Part shown: positions 63,532 to 64,000 of the stretch, piece by piece
Position numbering within the stretch: the first letter of the stretch is position 1
Layout: every line of letters starts with the position of its first letter
Origin: Rhodobacterales bacterium 52_120_T64
GTDB taxonomy: Bacteria > Pseudomonadota > Alphaproteobacteria > Rhodobacterales > Rhodobacteraceae
Direction: 5' to 3'
DNA length: 64,000 nt
NCBI GenBank assembly: GCA_002162875.1
Contig: MABA01000004.1
Coordinates: 310,001 to 374,000 of the forward strand
Made by a program: the position numbers and the translations under genes
Notes under the pieces: generated by a model
What the model saw: the letters and a program-made list of their open reading frames with translations, nothing else
What the model was told of the DNA's origin: nothing
Database searches by the model: none

Positions 63532-64000
63532 ATGCCTGTATTTCTGAATTCCAAACAGCCTGACTTCGAGGCTCGTTTTGTTGACCTTCTTGGCATGAAG
63601 CGCGAGTCCGACTCGGATGTTGATGCGATTGTTGCAGATATCATCGCAGACGTAGCGGCGCGCGGTGATGAAGCTGTGATTGAGCTGACAAGCAAGTTTG
63701 ACCGTCTGTCACTGACGCCGGAAACGCTGGCGTTTTCGGCCGCCGAGATGGATGCCGCGATTGCCAAAGTTCCGGCCGTTGAGCGGGAGGCATTGGAACT
63801 GGCGGCTGAGCGCATTCGAACTTACCACGAACGTCAGTTGCCAAAAGATGAACGCTGGACTGATGACAGCGGAGCAGAACTCGGCTGGCGTTGGTCTGCC
63901 GTTGAATCCGCTGGTCTTTATGTGCCGGGCGGTTTGGCCTCTTATCCGTCGTCCGTGTTAATGAATGCAATTCCGGCGAAAGTTGCGGGTGTCGAAAACC
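63532..64000 (+). CDS. hisD: Histidinol dehydrogenase, N-terminal part (cut by window edge)
   Basis: The first 156 codons of HisD are present; the gene continues past the right edge. Residues include IVADIIADVAARGDEAV, the helix ELAAERIRTYHERQLP and GLYVPGGLASYPSSVLMN, typical of the N-terminal Rossmann part. HisD oxidises histidinol to histidine in two NAD-linked steps. It starts directly after DUF2948. The catalytic zinc residues lie outside the window. Confidence 0.94.
   Translation, partial: MPVFLNSKQPDFEARFVDLLGMKRESDSDVDAIVADIIADVAARGDEAVIELTSKFDRLSLTPETLAFSAAEMDAAIAKVPAVEREALELAAERIRTYHERQLPKDERWTDDSGAELGWRWSAVESAGLYVPGGLASYPSSVLMNAIPAKVAGVEN

Noticed and set aside
1-64000. CRISPR arrays, insertion sequences or prophage
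   Set aside because: No regularly spaced repeats, transposases, integrases or phage structural genes were seen by eye.

Overview
The window looks like a chromosomal segment of a marine alphaproteobacterium of the Rhodobacteraceae (Roseobacter group), with moderate GC and AT-rich intergenic stretches. This rests on gene types and arrangements, not on a database search. Indicators are a pyruvate dehydrogenase E1-beta with an N-terminal lipoyl domain, two TRAP transporter operons, a B12-dependent ribonucleotide reductase, aspartate/glutamate leucyltransferase, DUF2948 between murA and hisD, iron-rhodo-box sites, and many small Rhodobacterales-type proteins. Most of the window is ordinary core genome on both strands. 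No prophage, insertion sequence, CRISPR array or toxin system was recognised.

Layout. 1-9.5 kb: pdhA-pdhB, ftsB-like, a small membrane protein, tkt, then (+) a coiled-coil gene with zapA, then (-) bolA-like, a membrane protein, grxD and purL, followed by a sulfotransferase and a TerB-like gene. 9.5-15.9 kb (-): pyrG, an iron-binding protein gene behind two iron-rhodo-boxes, and an overlapping operon of a Cys/Met PLP enzyme, a cytochrome P450 and mazG. 16-22.4 kb (+): dctB-dctD and the TRAP operon dctPQM. 22.4-28.6 kb: a broken oxidoreductase gene, gpt-fabI, pdxH, a double cold-shock protein, a DUF192 protein with an apparent non-canonical start, tRNA-Pro, and about 1.6 kb of decayed DNA. 28.6-40.5 kb: nrdJ behind an NrdR box, ilvB-sulfotransferase-ilvN (-), and a second TRAP operon resembling the TakP 2-oxoacid type. 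40.5-49.6 kb (-): bpt, RDD and DUF2852 genes behind two palindromic operators, tetR, ppk2, metA, a P-loop protein, an EamA permease, ctaD, lipB and (+) tRNA-Leu. 49.6-58.1 kb: a pilin-like gene, a glycan gene group (GT2, GT-C, ArnE-like), an ABC exporter and an acyl-CoA synthetase. 58.1-64 kb: a cobalt-type nitrile hydratase operon with a TPR gene (-), tRNA-Thr, a small basic protein, murA, DUF2948 and the start of hisD.

How the parts fit. The window mixes central carbon metabolism (pdh, tkt), nucleotide synthesis (purL, pyrG, nrdJ, gpt), branched-chain and sulfur amino acid synthesis (ilvBN, metA), and uptake of organic acids by two periplasmic-binding-protein-driven TRAP systems. In both TRAP operons a stem-loop follows the binding-protein gene and probably lowers permease expression. 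The most unusual regulator is DctD: it is a full three-domain activator whose AAA+ domain lacks the GAFTGA loop that normally contacts sigma-54. I found no wholly new defence or mobile system. The best leads are this DctD, the nitrile hydratase-TPR operon, the envelope-glycan gene group, the metA-linked P-loop protein, and the decayed region at tRNA-Pro.
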